Positions 34,829 to 43,633 are shown, numbered from the stretch's first letter. The stretch: 64,000 nucleotides of DNA from Methylomonas montana (GCF_030490285.1 NZ_CP129884.1:3596001-3660000); one strand, 5' to 3'. Notes: generated from the sequence alone by a model not told the origin. Program-made: numbers and translations.

Positions 34829-35331
34829 GCCGCATCCTCCAGCACGGCTTCGGCCAGATCCATGATTACCGAAGCGCCGGACCGGTCTTCCGGATCGAAT
34901 TGGCGCATCAGCGACAGAATCAGTTGCGCTTCCGCGTCGAGCTGTAGGCGTAACTTGATAAACGCCAGCGCCTTCAAGCTATACAGATAAAACAACGCGA
35001 TGTCGCTAGCATACATATCCCATTGTCCCAACTCACGCCCCAAGCGCTGATAGTCGGCCGGGAAGCCGCCTTGCCTGGCAGCCTCCTCCAGCGCGGCCAT
35101 CACCTCGCGCTCCGCCTCCAGCAAACGACCTTGATAAAAATAAAACTTATACAAGGCAAAATAGGTTTGCAGACAACTGCCATCCAATTGTTGCGCCTGT
35201 TTGAAATACTTTTCCGCCAAAGGCTTATCGGCATGACTGGCTGCTACCGCCATCTGTAAGAGTTTATTCACCTCTTCCGGCACATCCGGACTGAATAAAA
35301 CCCGCTCTTCGAGAAACGCAACCCGGCTCAT
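34825..35331 (-). CDS. TPR-like helical protein in nif-linked operon
   Basis: A 168-residue all-helical protein with tetratricopeptide-like pairs: LLQMAVAASHADKPLAEKYF, TYFALYKFYFYQGRLLEAER and IALFYLYSLKALAFIKLRLQ. Such repeats scaffold protein contacts. Start is 3 bp after the [2Fe-2S] ferredoxin stop; the end overlaps the next gene by 4 bp. The partner is unknown; being wedged between a ferredoxin and unknown genes suggests an assembly or adaptor role. Confidence 0.8.
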   Translation of the reverse strand: MSRVAFLEERVLFSPDVPEEVNKLLQMAVAASHADKPLAEKYFKQAQQLDGSCLQTYFALYKFYFYQGRLLEAEREVMAALEEAARQGGFPADYQRLGRELGQWDMYASDIALFYLYSLKALAFIKLRLQLDAEAQLILSLMRQFDPEDRSGASVIMDLAEAVLEDAA

Positions 35332-35334
35332 TAT

Positions 35335-35658
35335 TTACCAAACCTCGGCAGGCACTTTTAAGGCTTCCACCGGCGTACCGCCCAACAGATGCTGTTCGAT
35401 GATGGTTTTCACATCGTCCTTGCCGACCTTGCCGTACATAATCCCTTCCGGGTACACCAGTACGCTCGGTCCCATCATGCAGGGCCCCATGCAACCGGTA
35501 TTGGTCAGCGCGATGCGCTCGAACAGATTGCGGCTCTGAATTTCGGCCATGAATTCGTTCATCACTTCGGCGCAACCGCTGGCGGCGCAAGAGCCGCGCG
35601 GATGACCTTGCGGACGGTTTTGAGTACAGACGAAAACGTGTTTTTCGGGACGTGGCAT
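35335..35658 (-). CDS. Thioredoxin-like [2Fe-2S] ferredoxin
   Basis: A 107-residue ferredoxin with the thioredoxin-like fold (Azotobacter FeSII/FdIV-type, NuoE-like). The cluster ligands fit CTQNRPQGHPRGSCAASGC and CMGPCMMGP. KHVFVCTQNRP and PEGIMYGKVGKDDVKTIIEQ are family hallmarks. Related ferredoxins sit in nif regions and are proposed to donate electrons or protect nitrogenase. It is the first gene of the six-gene operon and lies just downstream of the 720-bp inverted element. Confidence 0.92.
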   Translation of the reverse strand: MPRPEKHVFVCTQNRPQGHPRGSCAASGCAEVMNEFMAEIQSRNLFERIALTNTGCMGPCMMGPSVLVYPEGIMYGKVGKDDVKTIIEQHLLGGTPVEALKVPAEVW

Positions 35659-35691
35659 GATAGTTTTCCTATTTAGTTAGGCTGAAAAGTT

Positions 35692-36413
35692 CGTGTCGCT
35701 ATCGCGACGAATTCTTTTAATGCCGGTTCCCGCACCGGCGGGCGGGATACTTTTCTTTGCTTGTCCAAAGAAAAATATCCAAAAGAAATGACACCCTATG
35801 CCGCTTATCCCCTTGTGCTCCTCGCTTTTGAACGGGGTTGCCGAAAGGGGCTCCTGCCCCTTCGTCAACGCGCCGCATCCTTGCGGCGCCCCTAACGGGC
35901 CGTTCACTCGGTACATCCATGTACCTCGCCCTTCGGGTGCTACGCATGCAAATCGGCTATCCTGCCGATTTGTCCGTTCAAAAACTCCGGTGCTCGGCGC
36001 GACATAAGGGAACCGGCCCCAACCTTTGTAGCAAAGGTTGAAACACACCATTGCTGATCGAAGCTAAATACTTTTGCTTACTTAACATCCACATACCTAC
36101 CGGATTGGTTTTCGTCCCGTATGCCGCGCCGAGCACCGGAGCTTTCGGCGAGATCAGCCCGTGAGGGGAGCGGCAGGAAGCCGCTCGTCGGCAGAGGGCC
36201 AAGGATGGCCCTTCTGTCGACCCTCGTCGAAAGCTTCGGAGCGCAGGGAATAAGCGGCATCCGGGTCGCCTTTTCTTTGGTGACTTTCTTTTCGACTGCA
36301 TGGATGCAGGAGCTAGGGCAACGCATGGAGCAGTTGCCGAGGCGAAGCAAAAGAAAGTTACTCGCTGGCCGGTGCGAGAACCGGCTTCAAATCATCGTCG
36401 CGACAGCGACACA
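35692..36413. repeat. Pair of inverted ~300-bp noncoding elements
   Basis: The left copy (35692 to about 36006) and the right copy (about 36120 to 36413) are imperfect inverted repeats. Matching blocks are GCCGGTTCCCGCACCGGC versus GCCGGTTCTCGCACCGGC at the outer ends, ATGCCGCTTATCCC versus ATGCCGCTTATTCC in the middle, and CTCCGGTGCTCGGCGCG at the inner ends (CGCGCCGAGCACCGGAG in the right copy). About 110 bp separate the copies. Frames inside are out of context and not considered genes. The pair separates fdxB from the [2Fe-2S] ferredoxin gene. Probably a dispersed non-autonomous element family; copies elsewhere cannot be seen. Confidence 0.8.
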
Positions 36414-36444
36414 ACATAGTGCTCGCAGAGACATTGAAAAACGT

Positions 36445-36762
36445 TTAAGCCGCAGCCTTATGCTGATGCGTAAAACAATCCTTCGGACAAACCTTGGAAC
36501 ACGCCTCGCAACCGATACAGTCGGCGGCGTTTTTCAAGCTCATCACCATGGTGTTATCGTCATCGTCCTCAAAGTCGCCGTAGTCGTCGCCGAAATCCTC
36601 GGCCGACAACACCTCGTCTTTTTCGACTAAATCGAACACATCGCGCGGGCAAACCTTGAAACAACGGCCGCAGCCGATGCAACTACGCTGATTAATGTCT
36701 GTGACATAGGAAGGCGTCCAGACCGTGCCGCCAAAAGTAACGCCAGTTACAAAATCGCTCAT
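36445..36762 (-). CDS. fdxB: Nif-specific ferredoxin III (2[4Fe-4S])
   Basis: A 105-residue ferredoxin starting MSDFVTGVTFGGTVWTPSYV. It has two cluster motifs, CIGCGRCFKVCPRD and CIGCEACSKVCPKD, separated by an acidic insert (FGDDYGDFEDDDD). This is the FdxB family found next to nifX, thought to serve FeMo-cofactor synthesis or electron supply to nitrogenase. Nine bp separate it from the CCE_0567-family gene upstream, so it ends the nifE operon. Confidence 0.94.
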   Translation of the reverse strand: MSDFVTGVTFGGTVWTPSYVTDINQRSCIGCGRCFKVCPRDVFDLVEKDEVLSAEDFGDDYGDFEDDDDNTMVMSLKNAADCIGCEACSKVCPKDCFTHQHKAAA

Positions 36763-36771
36763 TATCGCCCC

Positions 36772-36987
36772 CTAAGCCGCCGCGCTGCTGGCAGCCAAGA
36801 ATTTCTTATTGGCTTCATCCCAGGCTTTGCAAGCATCGTAAGTCGCCTGAGCAATCCCCATCAATTCGCCATAGGCGTCAGGCAGTCTATCTTCGATTAA
36901 ATCGTGGAGTACCGACGCCGCCTCGTTGGCCTGACGTTTGGTTTTCTTCACTTCTTTTTCCAGTGCTTTAAGTTCTTCGTCGCTCAT
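36772..36987 (-). CDS. CCE_0567 family small protein (nif-linked)
   Basis: A 71-residue helical protein (LKALEKEVKKTKRQANEAAS, then LHDLIEDRLPDAYGELMGIA). It belongs to the DUF683/CCE_0567 family, short helical-hairpin proteins consistently located between the DUF269 gene and fdxB in nif clusters. The biochemical role is not established. Eight bp separate it from the DUF269 gene. Confidence 0.9.
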   Translation of the reverse strand: MSDEELKALEKEVKKTKRQANEAASVLHDLIEDRLPDAYGELMGIAQATYDACKAWDEANKKFLAASSAAA

Positions 36988-36995
36988 AATTCACC

Positions 36996-37469
36996 TCAAG
37001 CTTCGGCTACTTCTCTATATTGTTCGATCAACTCGACAGCTTTTTCGACAACCTTCGCGGTTTTTTCCGACATATCTTCCAGGCTGGGAAAACCAAAACG
37101 GTGCACATCGCGCAACACTTTGTCGACCACGATCAGCTTGCCGACCAATACCAGGGCCCGGCCGAAACCTTCGTGAGTGATATTGATCACCGGCACCGCC
37201 ATCAGCCCCCCTTTTTTCTCGACCATGGATGCGATGGAGTTGTAATACGCCTTCACCCTGGCCAGCGTGATTTCATCGGGATCGCCGATAATCGGGGTTT
37301 CGCGTTTACGTTCCTTGGTCATCACCAGCGGATCGATGATTTTTTCTTCCGACCAACCGTCATAAGTATCGTAGGTATCGAGCGCCCGAAGTTGTTTGAT
37401 CATTTCGACGACGATTTCCGAAGTCATGAATGGGTCGCCGGTTTCGACGACGAGTGCGGGTTGTGCCAT
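36996..37469 (-). CDS. NifX-associated DUF269 protein
   Basis: A 157-residue protein (FMTSEIVVEMIKQLRALDTY, WSEEKIIDPLVMTKERKR, YYNSIASMVEKKGGLMAVPV, HEGFGRALVLVGKLIVVDKV). This is the NifX-associated (DUF269) family found directly after nifX in most nif clusters and implicated indirectly in FeMo-cofactor work. A TAGGAG-type ribosome site precedes it, and a hairpin lies 22 bp upstream in the 131-bp gap from nifX. Confidence 0.92.
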   Translation of the reverse strand: MAQPALVVETGDPFMTSEIVVEMIKQLRALDTYDTYDGWSEEKIIDPLVMTKERKRETPIIGDPDEITLARVKAYYNSIASMVEKKGGLMAVPVINITHEGFGRALVLVGKLIVVDKVLRDVHRFGFPSLEDMSEKTAKVVEKAVELIEQYREVAEA

Positions 37470-37490
37470 GGTGGTTCTCCTAAGTTTTTG

Positions 37491-37507
37491 GGTGGGTAAA
37501 ACCCACC
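37491..37507. other. Hairpin between nifX and the DUF269 gene
   Basis: Perfect 7-bp stem GGTGGGT/ACCCACC with a 3-base loop, 22 bp ahead of the DUF269 start. On the nif coding strand no T tract follows, so it more likely marks an mRNA processing or stabilising site than a terminator. Confidence 0.5.
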
Positions 37508-37600
37508 GAGCTGTTTGAATTCGTTAAAGTCTCTGTTTCCGGTTAGGCGGTAGCCACTGCCCGACTTGACTGGCTAAAATATGCTGCTAGCAAAACGCAA

Positions 37601-38032
37601 TTACTCATCCCAACCCTCTTCTTCCATCGCATTGAACCTTTCCGGACTCGGTCCCTTATGTTGGTTGATGGCTTTTGCCAGCCAGCTGGATGGACCAGCC
37701 TTCATTTCGGCCTGTAAATCCGCGATCAAATCCTTGATGGTGCTGCCTTCGTGGACCTTGATCGGCTGGATGCCTTGCGAAATGATTTGTTTGACCGCCG
37801 AAGCGCCAATGGCCTGACAATAGACCGCTGCGCAACCGTCCAATAACTGAATCTTGACCGACAATTTGTCTTCGTTACCGTCCTGCGCCAACTCGCCAAA
37901 CTGGGCGGCTTCCATTAACTCCGACTGCTCCGGATCGACCGCGTAAACGGCAAACGATTTGGCGGAACCGAAGTGCTGATTCACATAAACCATGTCGGTG
38001 GTGGCAAAAGCGACTTTGATGGCGGTTTCCAT
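37601..38032 (-). CDS. nifX: NifX, FeMo-cofactor carrier protein
   Basis: A 143-residue NifX/NafY-NifB-C-like protein. METAIKVAFATTDMVYVNQH and FGSAKSFAVYAVDP form the first strand-loop, and LDGCAAVYCQAIGASAVKQI, GIQPIKVHEGSTIKDLIADL the rest of the ribonuclease-H-like fold. NifX binds NifB-co and VK-cluster intermediates moving between NifB and NifEN. The start at 38032 is chosen because the longer frame from 38086 reaches back over the nifN end. It is third in the nifE operon. Confidence 0.94.
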   Translation of the reverse strand: METAIKVAFATTDMVYVNQHFGSAKSFAVYAVDPEQSELMEAAQFGELAQDGNEDKLSVKIQLLDGCAAVYCQAIGASAVKQIISQGIQPIKVHEGSTIKDLIADLQAEMKAGPSSWLAKAINQHKGPSPERFNAMEEEGWDE

Positions 38033-38076
38033 GGAAATCCTCTGTTCGTGAGTATGCAAAACTTGTATACGGCGCG

Positions 38077-39474
38077 TTAATGACATGACGGCGAGCTGGC
38101 TAATCGTTCGGATTCGGGTTTTTGCGCATACGGCGAGTAGTAAGGATCGATCTCTTCATGGGCGAAATTGATCACCAGATTGGCCAGATCGAACAGGGTT
38201 TGCCGGGTGCCGCGATAACCAATCCAGGTTTTTTGGTAACCGCCGATGATGTCATACAGCGGAAAGCCGATGCGCAAGATGGGGATGTCCAGCCGCTCGG
38301 CGCTGGCGACGGCATGCGAGTTGCCAATCAGCAATTGCGCCTTGCGCTCTTTCGCCATCACTTCCAAATCTTCCAAATCGCCGATCTTGATGCTGTCCAC
38401 CGGCGCCGTCGCCAACACAGGAGTGTTGCCGGCGCATACCGCGGTCACCACCTCCGCGCCCATGCCTTGCACCAAATGAATCAGGGCATTTAGCTGATCG
38501 GGATCGGCGGCGATGGCAACCCGCAGTTGACCGAGCATGAAATGAGTATCCAGCATCGCGTCCTGCAACTGGGCGCGCTGACGCTCGATCTTTTGCGGCA
38601 CCGGCATTTCGCTGATGTCGGCCAAGGTCGAGATCAAAGCATCGTTGGCTTGCAGGCCATAGAGGTGATCGAAATAGTGGCTAGGCACGCCGGTTTTTTC
38701 CTGCAACAGCTCGCCGGACTTACGCAGGGATGCACCAATTATCAAGCTTGCTCTGGCTTCGCCTAAGGTCGCCAATTCCGAGACCGGCGTACCGCCAATA
38801 GTCACCGGCGAAAAATCGTCGTCGGTCAGGCTACCGTCCAGGGAGTCGGATAAATCCGGCACCAATACCGGGCGTAAATTGAATTGCTCGATCAAATCCC
38901 GCAATGCTTCCAGATCGCCCGGCGTCAGCATAGGACTGACCAAACAGTTGACCTGGCGCTGGCGATTGCCCGGCTTGGTGCCGGCACTAGCCGCGTCCGG
39001 CACCAGGGCCTTGACGATTTCGTAAATCGTAGCGGCGTAACCGGTTTCCACGCAGCCGGTGAAATCGGGCGTATTGACCGCAACCACCGCCACGTGGGCG
39101 TATTCGGGGTAACGTTCGCGAAACTCGCGGACGTTGCGATGCACGTCGCAACCCTGGGTTTCCGCCAAACCGGTGGTCAACACCGCAATCAGGGCCGGAT
39201 TGGATTTCTCGGCGATAGACCGAATACCTTCCACGACGTTCTCATCGGCGCCCAATACCGAGCTAGCTTGGTCCATCGCGGTGGTTTGCAACGGGATCGG
39301 CTCGCGAAAATGCCGCACGAAAAACACCTTGGCAAACGCGGTGCAACCTTGCGAACCATGTAGCATCGGAATCGCCCGATCGAAGCCCAGGCAAGCCAAG
39401 GAACCGCCGGTAGGCTGACTGGCCTTTAACGGATTAACCGACAGGGCTTTGTTGCGTTTGACGATGTTGGCCAT
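38077..39474 (-). CDS. nifN: NifN, nitrogenase cofactor scaffold subunit
   Basis: A 465-residue NifN, the beta-like half of the NifEN scaffold on which FeMo-cofactor is matured. Visible: NPLKASQPTGGSLACLGFDR near the N-terminus, then MLHGSQGCTAFAKVFFVRHF (cluster-ligand Cys region), the ADENVVEGI loop and VNTPDFTGCVETGYAATIYE. Length is normal. It begins 1 bp after nifE ends, consistent with tight coupling and 1:1 synthesis. Confidence 0.97.
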   Translation of the reverse strand: MANIVKRNKALSVNPLKASQPTGGSLACLGFDRAIPMLHGSQGCTAFAKVFFVRHFREPIPLQTTAMDQASSVLGADENVVEGIRSIAEKSNPALIAVLTTGLAETQGCDVHRNVREFRERYPEYAHVAVVAVNTPDFTGCVETGYAATIYEIVKALVPDAASAGTKPGNRQRQVNCLVSPMLTPGDLEALRDLIEQFNLRPVLVPDLSDSLDGSLTDDDFSPVTIGGTPVSELATLGEARASLIIGASLRKSGELLQEKTGVPSHYFDHLYGLQANDALISTLADISEMPVPQKIERQRAQLQDAMLDTHFMLGQLRVAIAADPDQLNALIHLVQGMGAEVVTAVCAGNTPVLATAPVDSIKIGDLEDLEVMAKERKAQLLIGNSHAVASAERLDIPILRIGFPLYDIIGGYQKTWIGYRGTRQTLFDLANLVINFAHEEIDPYYSPYAQKPESERLASSPSCH

Positions 39475-39475
39475 G

Positions 39476-40918
39476 TTATGCCGCCTGAGCCGACAAAGGC
39501 TCTGCTGGAATATCCGTAGCAGCAGACTTTTTCAGGCCACCGGTCCGCCAGGGCGGCGTCGCCCGCACGGCTTCCCAAACGGGGCTTTCCAAGGTCAAGG
39601 CCAATTGCCGGACCAGTTCCAGCATGCCTTGATAACCTTCGTAACCGAATTCGCGCTCTTGGTTAATGTCCAGGAACGGGATGCGTGCCTTCAAAGCGGT
39701 GTACATATTGCGGCCACCGGCGATCAGGATGTCGGCTTTGTAATCGGCGACCACTTTTAATAGTGCTTTGGGACTGCCGTCTTCGATCATCAGGGTTTCT
39801 TCACCCATCAGTTCGCGGATACGGGCCTTGTCTTCTTCGGTGGATTTTTTGGTACCGGTCGCCACCACCACCATGCCTAAATCTTGGAGCGCCGAGATCA
39901 CCGACCAGCTTTTCACGCCTCCGGTAAACAGCAATACCCGTTTACCTTTCAATCGCTCTCTCCAGGGCGTCAAGGCCTCACGGATGCGGCTTTCTTCGCG
40001 GGCGATGATGGCTTCAGTGCGTTCGATAAGTTCCGGATCGTTGATCACTCTGGCAAAGTCACGCAAAGCCTGACTGGTGTCGGTAATGCCGTAGAAACTG
40101 CCTTCGAACCACGGTGTACCGTAGCTTTGTTGCAGCTTGCGGGCCACGTTGACCATCGCCTTGGAACACACCATCATGTTCACTTCGGCTTTGTGCATGG
40201 TCTGCACTTCGCGGAAACGGGCGTCGCCGGACAAGGTGCACAATACGCGCAAGCCCATTTCGTCTAGCAGCGGCAATACATGCCAGAACTCGCCGGCGAT
40301 GTTGTATTCGCCGACTAAATTAACATCGTGAACCTTGATGCCGGGCCGTTCGGTACCGAGCGGCAATGGGTCGGGATCGCGGGTGCCGATCACATGATTG
40401 ACCATCGCGTCGCCGGCGATACGGTTACCCAGATTTTTGGTGCCGTAAAAACCAGCGCAATCGATAGGCACGACCGGCACGCCCCAACGTTCGGCGGCGG
40501 ATTTGCAGGTCGCGTTGATGTCGTCACCCACCAAGGCCGGCACGCAAGTGTTATAAACAAACACCGCCGGCGGATTGTAGGTTTCGATGGCTTGTTTAAT
40601 GGCGTGAAACAGGCGTTTTTCGCTACGCCCCATCACCACGTCTTGTTCGGTCAAATCGGTGGTCATACCGATTCGGTATAATTCCGAGCCGGAGGAACGG
40701 GTGCCGCGGTTGTCCCAGGAACTACCGGCGCAGGCGATAGGGCCGTGGACGATATGAGCGACGTCGGCGATCGGTAGCAACGCGATCTGCGCGCCGTCGA
40801 AAGCACAGCCGCCGGCCGCCGAACCGGGTTTAGGTTTAGCGCAGCCGGACTTTTCCTTCTTGTTATGCTCGCAAGCCGGTTCGTCCAGCAATTCCGCAAT
40901 GTCTTTGGTCGATTTCAT
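39476..40918 (-). CDS. nifE: NifE, nitrogenase cofactor scaffold subunit
   Basis: A 480-residue NifE, the alpha-like partner of NifN. Motifs: [40 protein letters not shown] (Cys ligands of the P-cluster-like [4Fe-4S]), [20 protein letters not shown] and [18 protein letters not shown]. The start at 40918 ([18 protein letters not shown]) is fixed by a GAGGTG ribosome site and by the sigma-54 promoter whose -12 box lies 32 bp upstream; the longer frame from 40978 would cross that promoter. First gene of the nifE operon. Confidence 0.97.
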   Translation of the reverse strand: MKSTKDIAELLDEPACEHNKKEKSGCAKPKPGSAAGGCAFDGAQIALLPIADVAHIVHGPIACAGSSWDNRGTRSSGSELYRIGMTTDLTEQDVVMGRSEKRLFHAIKQAIETYNPPAVFVYNTCVPALVGDDINATCKSAAERWGVPVVPIDCAGFYGTKNLGNRIAGDAMVNHVIGTRDPDPLPLGTERPGIKVHDVNLVGEYNIAGEFWHVLPLLDEMGLRVLCTLSGDARFREVQTMHKAEVNMMVCSKAMVNVARKLQQSYGTPWFEGSFYGITDTSQALRDFARVINDPELIERTEAIIAREESRIREALTPWRERLKGKRVLLFTGGVKSWSVISALQDLGMVVVATGTKKSTEEDKARIRELMGEETLMIEDGSPKALLKVVADYKADILIAGGRNMYTALKARIPFLDINQEREFGYEGYQGMLELVRQLALTLESPVWEAVRATPPWRTGGLKKSAATDIPAEPLSAQAA

Positions 40919-40949
40919 GGCATGACACCTCGCTTTTTGTAAATAACAA

Positions 40950-40965
40950 AGCAACCGGTGTGCCA
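40950..40965 (-). promoter_or_regulatory. Sigma-54 promoter of the nifE operon
   Basis: On the minus strand TGGCAC (40965-40960), five bases, then TTGCT (40954-40950): a perfect -24/-12 match. Transcription should start about 20 bp before the nifE ATG. Sigma-54 dependence fits a NifA-activated nif operon. Confidence 0.92.
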
Positions 40966-41009
40966 TCTGATAAGACACTGATTTTTATCTGATTTTATTA
41001 ACTTTAAAT

Positions 41010-41025
41010 TGTAGCAAATACGACA
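41010..41025. promoter_or_regulatory. NifA upstream activator sequence (TGT-N10-ACA)
   Basis: TGT at 41010-41012 and ACA at 41023-41025 with exactly ten bases between, the canonical NifA half-site pair. Its edge lies about 45 bp beyond the -24 box, closer than the usual 80-150 bp. An AT-rich stretch lies between. Confidence 0.75.
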
Positions 41026-41129
41026 AAACCCGTTTAACAGGGAATGATGACTACAATTGACAGCAATCCTAAGCCACAAATATGCTGATCCCCTGAAACA
41101 GCAGCTTAATTTTCTACCGGCAATCTGCG

Positions 41130-41987
41130 ATGACACGAAAACGCAAGCAAACATCACATTACAACCAAGGCGCCTCATTGCCGGTCTGGCGCGAGTCGCT
41201 GAATCAAATCGTGTTTGGTTCGGAAAGCCGTGCCGGCAGGGCCTTCGACATCGTGTTGATTGTCGCGATCCTGCTCAGCATAGGCACGGTCATGTTGGAT
41301 AGCGTCGAAGCATTGCACAAACACTACGCATCCAGCCTGTTATTGGCGGAATGGTTTTTTACGGTGTTGTTTACAGGGGAATATTTACTGCGCTTGGTTT
41401 GCGTCCGCCGGCCCTGGCTCTATGTTCGCAGCTTCTTCGGCATCATCGATCTATTGTCGATTCTGCCGACTTATATCGGCTTGCTGATGCCCGGCGTCGA
41501 ATACATGTTGGCCTTGCGCATTTTGCGCTTGTTGCGAATTTTCAGAATTTTGAAATTGTCCGAATACCTACAAGAAGCGCATATTCTGATGGATGCGCTA
41601 GCCAACAGTTTTCGGAAGATCACGGTGTTTTTATACGTGGTTTTGACGCTGGTAGTGGTGTTTGGCGCCTTGATGTATGTGGTGGAAGGCAGCGCCTCCG
41701 GCTTTACCAGCATACCGACCTCGGTGTATTGGGCCATCGTCACGATTACCACGGTAGGCTACGGCGATATCGCCCCGAAAACTCCGCTGGGTCAAATGAT
41801 CGCCTCGGCCATCATGATTATGGGTTATGGCATCATCGCCGTGCCCACCGGTATTTACAGCGCGGAATTAATGAAAAGCCGCAAACAGGATAAAACCGAC
41901 AATCAAGCCTGCCCCGACTGTGGAGCGGCCGGCCATGATTTCGATGCCGCTTATTGCAAACATTGCGGACACCCGCTGGATGAATAA
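41130..41987 (+). CDS. Voltage-gated-type K+ channel with C-terminal zinc ribbon
   Basis: A 285-residue six-helix channel. The voltage-sensor S4-like helix LALRILRLLRIFRILKLSEY is rich in regularly spaced arginines. The pore helix and selectivity filter TITTVGYGDIAPKTPLGQM define K+ selectivity, followed by the S6 helix IMIMGYGIIAVPTGIYSAEL. The cytoplasmic tail (about 250-285) is short and has no RCK domain; instead it ends with a zinc ribbon, CPDCGAAGHDFDAAYCKHCG. Divergent from nifE, with the nif promoter in the shared gap. Confidence 0.92.
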   Translation: MTRKRKQTSHYNQGASLPVWRESLNQIVFGSESRAGRAFDIVLIVAILLSIGTVMLDSVEALHKHYASSLLLAEWFFTVLFTGEYLLRLVCVRRPWLYVRSFFGIIDLLSILPTYIGLLMPGVEYMLALRILRLLRIFRILKLSEYLQEAHILMDALANSFRKITVFLYVVLTLVVVFGALMYVVEGSASGFTSIPTSVYWAIVTITTVGYGDIAPKTPLGQMIASAIMIMGYGIIAVPTGIYSAELMKSRKQDKTDNQACPDCGAAGHDFDAAYCKHCGHPLDE

Positions 41988-42145
41988 GAACTCTCGATTC
42001 CGCCGCAGTCCGCGATAGCCGGCCTAATAATCAAATCAAGCCGCCGTGGCTCGCCATTCAGCTGCCGCCGTATAGTCGATTCGATTTACACAAAAAGAGG
42101 GCCGAATCGCGGCGGAATGCCGACGACTCGACCGAGGGGAACAAC

Positions 42146-42346
42146 TTAGAACGCGCAACCCGATTTGACGCCGAGTTTCTTCAAGATAATTGCCATCGGA
42201 CAAAATCCGCTGAACGAAGCTTGCAGCAAATTGGCGCCGACGAACGCGGTAAACCACAGCCAATTCGGCGAATGCCAGTGCGCCAGCGCCAAACTGATCA
42301 GGATGAACGAGCCGGCAAACGCCATTACCATACGATCTATAGACAT
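42146..42346 (-). CDS. DUF2892 (YgaP-like) small membrane protein
   Basis: A 66-residue protein with two membrane segments ([20 protein letters not shown] and [20 protein letters not shown]), followed by [18 protein letters not shown]. This is the DUF2892 family, whose G-F-C-P-x-x-x-x-L-x-x-L-G motif is conserved and which often accompanies sulfur-transfer or sulfide-oxidation genes. Start is 9 bp after the SQR stop, so co-transcription with SQR is likely. Confidence 0.9.
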   Translation of the reverse strand: MSIDRMVMAFAGSFILISLALAHWHSPNWLWFTAFVGANLLQASFSGFCPMAIILKKLGVKSGCAF

Positions 42347-42355
42347 GGCCGCCTC

Positions 42356-43633
42356 CTATTTCAAACGCACCACGCCCATCAGTTTCAGCATCATCCGTTC
42401 GTAAAACGGTTCGCTGATGCCTTTTCTGACTTTGCGCATGAAGTACTTTTCGAAACCGATTTTGGCCAGATGCACCCATTTACCTTGATTCGACCAGGTC
42501 GTGTTACGTGGCGGAATCTGCGGCACCGCTAGAAACGCCACCCCGCTGTCGCCCAAATCGGCCAGACACAGCGCGCTCAGACTGGGAATATCGGAAGGCT
42601 CCTTGCCGGCCAGTTCGTCGCGAATGTTGTGCGCGGTCGCGGTGACCATGGATTCGATCATGTAGCCGGTTTTCGGGGTACCGGTCGGCACCGGGGTTTT
42701 TTCCACAGGCGGCAGTGCCACGCAGACGCCGACCGAATAGATGTTTTTGTAAGTCGGATTGCGTTGATGCTTGTCGACGATGACGAAACCGCGCGGATTG
42801 GTCAAACCCTCCGCTCCGCTATTGCGCACCGCATCGACGCCGGTAAAGGCCGGCAGCATCATGGAATGCTTGAACGGCACTTCATGTTTTTTCTTTTCGT
42901 TGCCGTCGTCGTCGACTTCGGTGACATACATCATGCCCGCTTCGATGCGATCCACCTTGGCATTGGTGATCCATTTGACGGTTTTATCCCGCAGCGCGCT
43001 TTCCAGCAAGCCTTTGGTGTCACCGACGCCGCCCAGGCCTAAATGGCCGATATAAGGTTCGGAAGTCACGAAGGTCATCGGCACCCGGTCGCGGATTTTG
43101 CGTTTACGCAGTTCGGTTTCCAGAATCATCAGATATTCGTAAGCCGGGCCGAAACAGGAGGCGCCTTGTACCGCGCCGACGACGATCGGCCCCGGATCAT
43201 CCATGAATCTGTCCCAATCCTGTGCGGCAACCGCGGCATGATCGACATGACAAACTGAGGAGGTGTAGCCGCCATGCGGACCCATGCCCGGCACTTCGTC
43301 AAACGCCAGACGTGGGCCGGTGGCGATGACCAGATAGTCGTATTCGACTGAAGAGCCGTCGGCCAGATCGATTTTATTGTTGGCCGGATCCACTTTAGTG
43401 GCGGCTTTTTGAATAAAGTTGATGCCCTTTTTCGCCATCACCGGCGCCAGTTCGATTTTTAAATCTTCCGGTTTGCGCCATTTCGGCGGCACCCAAGGGT
43501 TGGACGGCACAAAGTGGAAGGTCGGCGAATCCGAAATCACCACCACTTCATGCGCCTTGCCGACAATTTCCTTCATTTCGTACGCCATCGGCACACCGCC
43601 GATGCCCGCGCCTAACACTACGATTCTAGCCAT
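42356..43633 (-). CDS. Sulfide:quinone oxidoreductase-like flavoprotein
   Basis: A 425-residue FAD protein. The dinucleotide motif VVLGAGIGGVPMAYEM is at the N-terminus; YDYLVIATGPRLAFDEVPGM and IYSVGVCVALPPVEKTPVPT are typical of the SQR/flavocytochrome c sulfide dehydrogenase group. Cysteines expected for the catalytic polysulfide bridge are present (SSVCHVDH, GASCFGPAYE, VGVCVAL). The C-terminal amphipathic region (YFMRKVRKGISEPFYERMML) suits monotopic membrane binding. Role: oxidation of sulfide to polysulfide/sulfur with electrons to quinone. It precedes a DUF2892 gene. Confidence 0.9.
   Translation of the reverse strand: MARIVVLGAGIGGVPMAYEMKEIVGKAHEVVVISDSPTFHFVPSNPWVPPKWRKPEDLKIELAPVMAKKGINFIQKAATKVDPANNKIDLADGSSVEYDYLVIATGPRLAFDEVPGMGPHGGYTSSVCHVDHAAVAAQDWDRFMDDPGPIVVGAVQGASCFGPAYEYLMILETELRKRKIRDRVPMTFVTSEPYIGHLGLGGVGDTKGLLESALRDKTVKWITNAKVDRIEAGMMYVTEVDDDGNEKKKHEVPFKHSMMLPAFTGVDAVRNSGAEGLTNPRGFVIVDKHQRNPTYKNIYSVGVCVALPPVEKTPVPTGTPKTGYMIESMVTATAHNIRDELAGKEPSDIPSLSALCLADLGDSGVAFLAVPQIPPRNTTWSNQGKWVHLAKIGFEKYFMRKVRKGISEPFYERMMLKLMGVVRLK

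Noticed and set aside
36121-36630. 169-codon plus-strand frame across the inverted element and fdxB
   Set aside because: It crosses a noncoding repeat and runs antisense into fdxB; no protein family fits.
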